NCBI GenBank assembly: GCA_965115835.1
Contig: OZ220471.1
Coordinates: 806,001 to 870,000 of the forward strand
From: Foliamicus sp965115835
Lineage (GTDB): Bacteria; Pseudomonadota; Gammaproteobacteria; Steroidobacterales; Foliamicaceae
Length of the DNA stretch: 64,000 bases
Direction of reading: 5' to 3'
This document shows positions 61,952 through 64,000 of the stretch, in pieces. Position 1 is the first letter of the stretch. Each line of letters begins with the position of its first letter. The notes beneath the pieces are model-generated. The model was given only the letters and a program-made list of their open reading frames with translations, was not told the DNA's origin and made no database searches. A program made the translations under genes and the position numbers.

Positions 61952-62455
61952 ATGCCTGCATCAAGAACCGCCTCCGCCAATCGTTTCAAGTCGTTGACGC
62001 CCGATTCGCTGTCGAAGAGCGAGCAATCCGTTGTCGTGAAGCTCGCGCTCTCGGTGCTGTCGCAGCGCTGCCGCCGGGGGCGTGCGTTCAAGTCCTCCCG
62101 AGACTTCGAGGACTTCCTGCGCCTGAAGCTTGCCGGGCGCCGCAATGAGGTGTTCGGAGTGATCTTTCTGGACACACGCAACCGTCTTATCGACATCGCC
62201 GAACTTTTCAACGGCACTATTGACGGCGCGACGGTGCATGCCCGCGTGGTGCTCCAGGAAGCGCTCGACAGGAACGCTGCTACCGTGGCGCTGTTCCACA
62301 ATCACCCCTCGGGCGTGGCCGAACCCAGCGAGTCCGACCGCACTCTCACCGAACGGCTGACCCGTGTGCTGGCGATGGTAGACATTCGGCTGCTCGATCA
62401 CTTCGTCGTCGCTGACGGCGAGGTCGTTTCATTCGCCCAGCGGGGATGGGTCTGA
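61952..62455 (+). CDS. RadC-like JAB-domain protein
   Basis: A 167-residue protein with the JAB/JAMM metal-protease-like signature: Glu66 (NEVFGVIFLD), His116-x-His118 (LFHNHPSGVAEPSESD) and Asp129. It lacks the helix-hairpin-helix N-terminus of chromosomal RadC, as do versions on mobile islands. CAGGAGA precedes the ATG. Function uncertain; RadC-like genes commonly travel with integrases and conjugative or defence islands. Confidence 0.88.
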   Translation: MPASRTASANRFKSLTPDSLSKSEQSVVVKLALSVLSQRCRRGRAFKSSRDFEDFLRLKLAGRRNEVFGVIFLDTRNRLIDIAELFNGTIDGATVHARVVLQEALDRNAATVALFHNHPSGVAEPSESDRTLTERLTRVLAMVDIRLLDHFVVADGEVVSFAQRGWV

Positions 62456-62626
62456 GGTTGCCTGCCGCGCCGGTTTGGGGCGCTTCTGTCTTGCAGAGTT
62501 ATTGTCAGACAAACCTGTTCGAGCCGTTTCTTCCGTTTCGCTCCGCCGGTTCTGGTTCCGCACGGGGCGGATTGAAGGTTGTTGTACGATGTCCGCTGGG
62601 CGGAGCAAGAGTGCTGGATAAGACTA

Positions 62627-64000
62627 ATGAAAGCAAAGTGGATTCTGACGGCAGCGTTCTTTTTGGCGAGCTGCGGTGGGTTGGATAAGGCAGCATCCTC
62701 CTGCCAAGACTGGAACACATGGGACTTCTTCAAGCATGCGGAGGCTGCGGATGTTTCCCATTGCCTCAACGCAGGTGCGAAGGTAGATGCGCGAGATGAG
62801 AAGGGATTGACACCCTTGCACACGGCGGCGGACAGTGAGATCCCTGCGGTTGTGAAGCTATTGCTCGGCGCGGGCGCGGAGATTGATGTCCGGAATAAGA
62901 ATGGAACGACGCCACTGCACTTGATGGCGGCACGCAGCAGGGCCCCTGCAGTTGTGGAGGTGCTGCTTGCCGCAGGCGCGGAAGTAGATGCACGGGATAC
63001 GGATGGAGGGACACCCCTGCACCGGGCGGCTGCGAGCAGCGAGACCCCTGCGGTTTTGGAAGTATTGCTTGCCGCAGGCGCGAAGGTAGATGCTCGGAAT
63101 GCGATTGGAGGGACGCCCCTGCACTTCGCGGCATCGAGCAGCGTTACCCCTGCGGTTTTGGAGGTGTTGCTCGACGCAGGCGCGAAAGTAGATGCACAGA
63201 GTGAAGCTGGATGGACGCCCCTGCACTTGGCGGCATCGAACAGCGTTACCCCTGCGGTTTTGGAGGTGTTGCTCGATGCAGACGCGAAGGTAGATGCTCG
63301 GAGTGCGATTGGAGGGACGCCCCTGCACTTCGCGGCTGGGAATAGCAAGGCCCCTGCGGTTTTGGAAGTATTGCTTGCCGCAGGCGCGGAAGTAGATGCG
63401 CGGGATACGGAGGGAGGGACGCCCCTGCACGCAGCGGCGCAGGGCAGCAAGACCCCTGCGGTTTTGGAGGGGTTGCTCAACGCAGGCGCGGAGGTGGATG
63501 CACGGGATGGGAAGGGATTGACACCCCTGCACTGGGCGGCGTTGGACAGCGTTATCCCTGCGGTTTTGGAAGTATTGCTCGCCGCAGGCGCGGAAGTAGA
63601 TGCGCGGGATGGAAAGGGATGGACGCCCCTGCACTCAGCAGCGTTGAACAGCAAGACTCCTGCGGTTGTGGAGATGTTGCTCAGCGCAGGCGCAGAGGTG
63701 AATGCGCGAGATACGAATGGATGGACGCCCCTGCACTCAGCAGCGTTGAACAGCAAGACTCCTGCGGTTGTGGAGACGTTGCTCAGCGCAGGCGCAGAGG
63801 TGAATGCGCGAGATACGAATGGATGGACGCCCCTGCACTGGGCGGCGTCAAATAGCGTTACCCCTGCGGTTGTGGAGGTATTGCTCGCCGCGGGCGCGAG
63901 GTTGGATGCGCGAAATGAGGGTGGAAGAACGCCCTTGCACTCGGCGGCGTCAAGCAGTGTTACTCCTGAGGTTGTAGAGGTATTGCTCACCGCAGGCGCG
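62627..64000 (+). CDS. Lipoprotein with tandem ankyrin repeats, truncated at window end
   Basis: 458 residues are visible and the frame is open at the window end. It begins MKAKWILTAAFFLASCGG, a lipoprotein signal with the lipobox Cys at residue 16. From residue 58 there are twelve ankyrin repeats, nearly all of 34 residues, with the consensus GWTPLHxAAxNSxTPAVxEV then LLxAGAEVDARD. The last begins before the edge. Ankyrin arrays mediate protein binding; secreted versions in host-associated bacteria can act on host proteins, but here the target is unknown. Last gene of the integrase/RadC island. Confidence 0.88.
   Translation, partial: MKAKWILTAAFFLASCGGLDKAASSCQDWNTWDFFKHAEAADVSHCLNAGAKVDARDEKGLTPLHTAADSEIPAVVKLLLGAGAEIDVRNKNGTTPLHLMAARSRAPAVVEVLLAAGAEVDARDTDGGTPLHRAAASSETPAVLEVLLAAGAKVDARNAIGGTPLHFAASSSVTPAVLEVLLDAGAKVDAQSEAGWTPLHLAASNSVTPAVLEVLLDADAKVDARSAIGGTPLHFAAGNSKAPAVLEVLLAAGAEVDARDTEGGTPLHAAAQGSKTPAVLEGLLNAGAEVDARDGKGLTPLHWAALDSVIPAVLEVLLAAGAEVDARDGKGWTPLHSAALNSKTPAVVEMLLSAGAEVNARDTNGWTPLHSAALNSKTPAVVETLLSAGAEVNARDTNGWTPLHWAASNSVTPAVVEVLLAAGARLDARNEGGRTPLHSAASSSVTPEVVEVLLTAGA
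62798..64000. repeat. 102-bp tandem repeats encoding ankyrin units
   Basis: A regular 102-base period (34 codons) is visible through the ankyrin gene. Units at 63619-63720 and 63721-63822 differ at one base in 102 (GATG versus GACG). Other units share long exact words such as GGGACGCCCCTGCAC and CCTGCGGTTTTGGA. DNA-level identity this high points to recent duplication or gene conversion. Confidence 0.9.

Noticed and set aside
62398..63990. A 530-codon open frame on the minus strand with its own regular repeats
   Set aside because: It is the antisense of the ankyrin repeat gene; its low-complexity Ser/Thr/Ala composition comes from the repeats, and the plus frame has a lipoprotein signal and true ankyrin motifs.
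62798..64000. CRISPR-like regular repeats
   Set aside because: The period is 102 bases, repeats touch without spacers and the array codes for ankyrin units.

Overview
The window is GC-rich chromosomal DNA from a gammaproteobacterium, probably a poorly characterised heterotroph. The evidence is gene order: queA-tgt-yajC-secD-secF beside suhB, and gyrA-serC-(serA)-aroA-cmk-rpsA-ihfB-lapA-lapB-comEA, both of which are gammaproteobacterial arrangements. Two tRNA genes are present (Leu-CAA and Asn-GUU). There is no rRNA, CRISPR array or replication origin.

Layout. 1-2.7 kb: a cysteine desulfurase cut by the window edge, divergent from a cysteine-dioxygenase-like cupin, then suhB. 2.7-8.1 kb: protein export and queuosine genes (secF, secD, yajC, tgt, queA). 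8.1-10.5 kb: an ECF sigma factor, an anti-sigma-like membrane protein and a two-PDZ exported protein. 10.7-16.2 kb: tRNA-Leu, Nudix hydrolase, 7Fe ferredoxin, dsbC, uvrB and an aspartate aminotransferase. 16.2-22.6 kb: an IS3-family relic, then a lower-GC block on the minus strand (TonB-receptor fragment, CobN-like chelatase with a frameshift, membrane protein, ExbB-like protein, DUF2149 protein). Its order matches the hmuRSTUV haem-utilisation locus of Bacteroidetes. 23-36 kb: tRNA-Asn, an MscS channel, then the comEA-to-gyrA housekeeping run. 36.2-41 kb: a large TonB-dependent receptor with a C10 tract early in its coding region, a TlpA-like lipoprotein and a small membrane protein. 41-43 kb: an acyl-CoA dehydrogenase and an SDR lacking the catalytic Tyr/Lys. 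43.3-49.5 kb: a VWA / FHA / ExbB-like / SixA operon, divergent from ppk. 49.6-55.3 kb: a 2Fe-2S ferredoxin and a complete TtpC-type TonB system (DUF3450, TtpC, ExbB, ExbD, TonB, TPR). 55.3-64 kb: an accessory region with small orphan ORFs, a DprA-like gene coupled to a truncated phosphoribosyltransferase, an IS element, two tandem tyrosine recombinases, a RadC-like JAB protein and a lipoprotein built of nearly identical ankyrin repeats that runs off the window.

Themes. TonB-dependent uptake recurs: two receptors (one broken), one complete TonB engine and one hmu-like ExbB/DUF2149 pair. The 43-47 kb operon joins an ExbB/MotA-like channel to a VWA protein with an ExbD/MotB-like membrane Asp and to an actin-like/FHA protein, and has no function that I can name. 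Two poly-C tracts (C10 in a receptor gene, C14 upstream of the SDR) are candidates for slipped-strand switching. The right end behaves as a mobile, defence-associated island.
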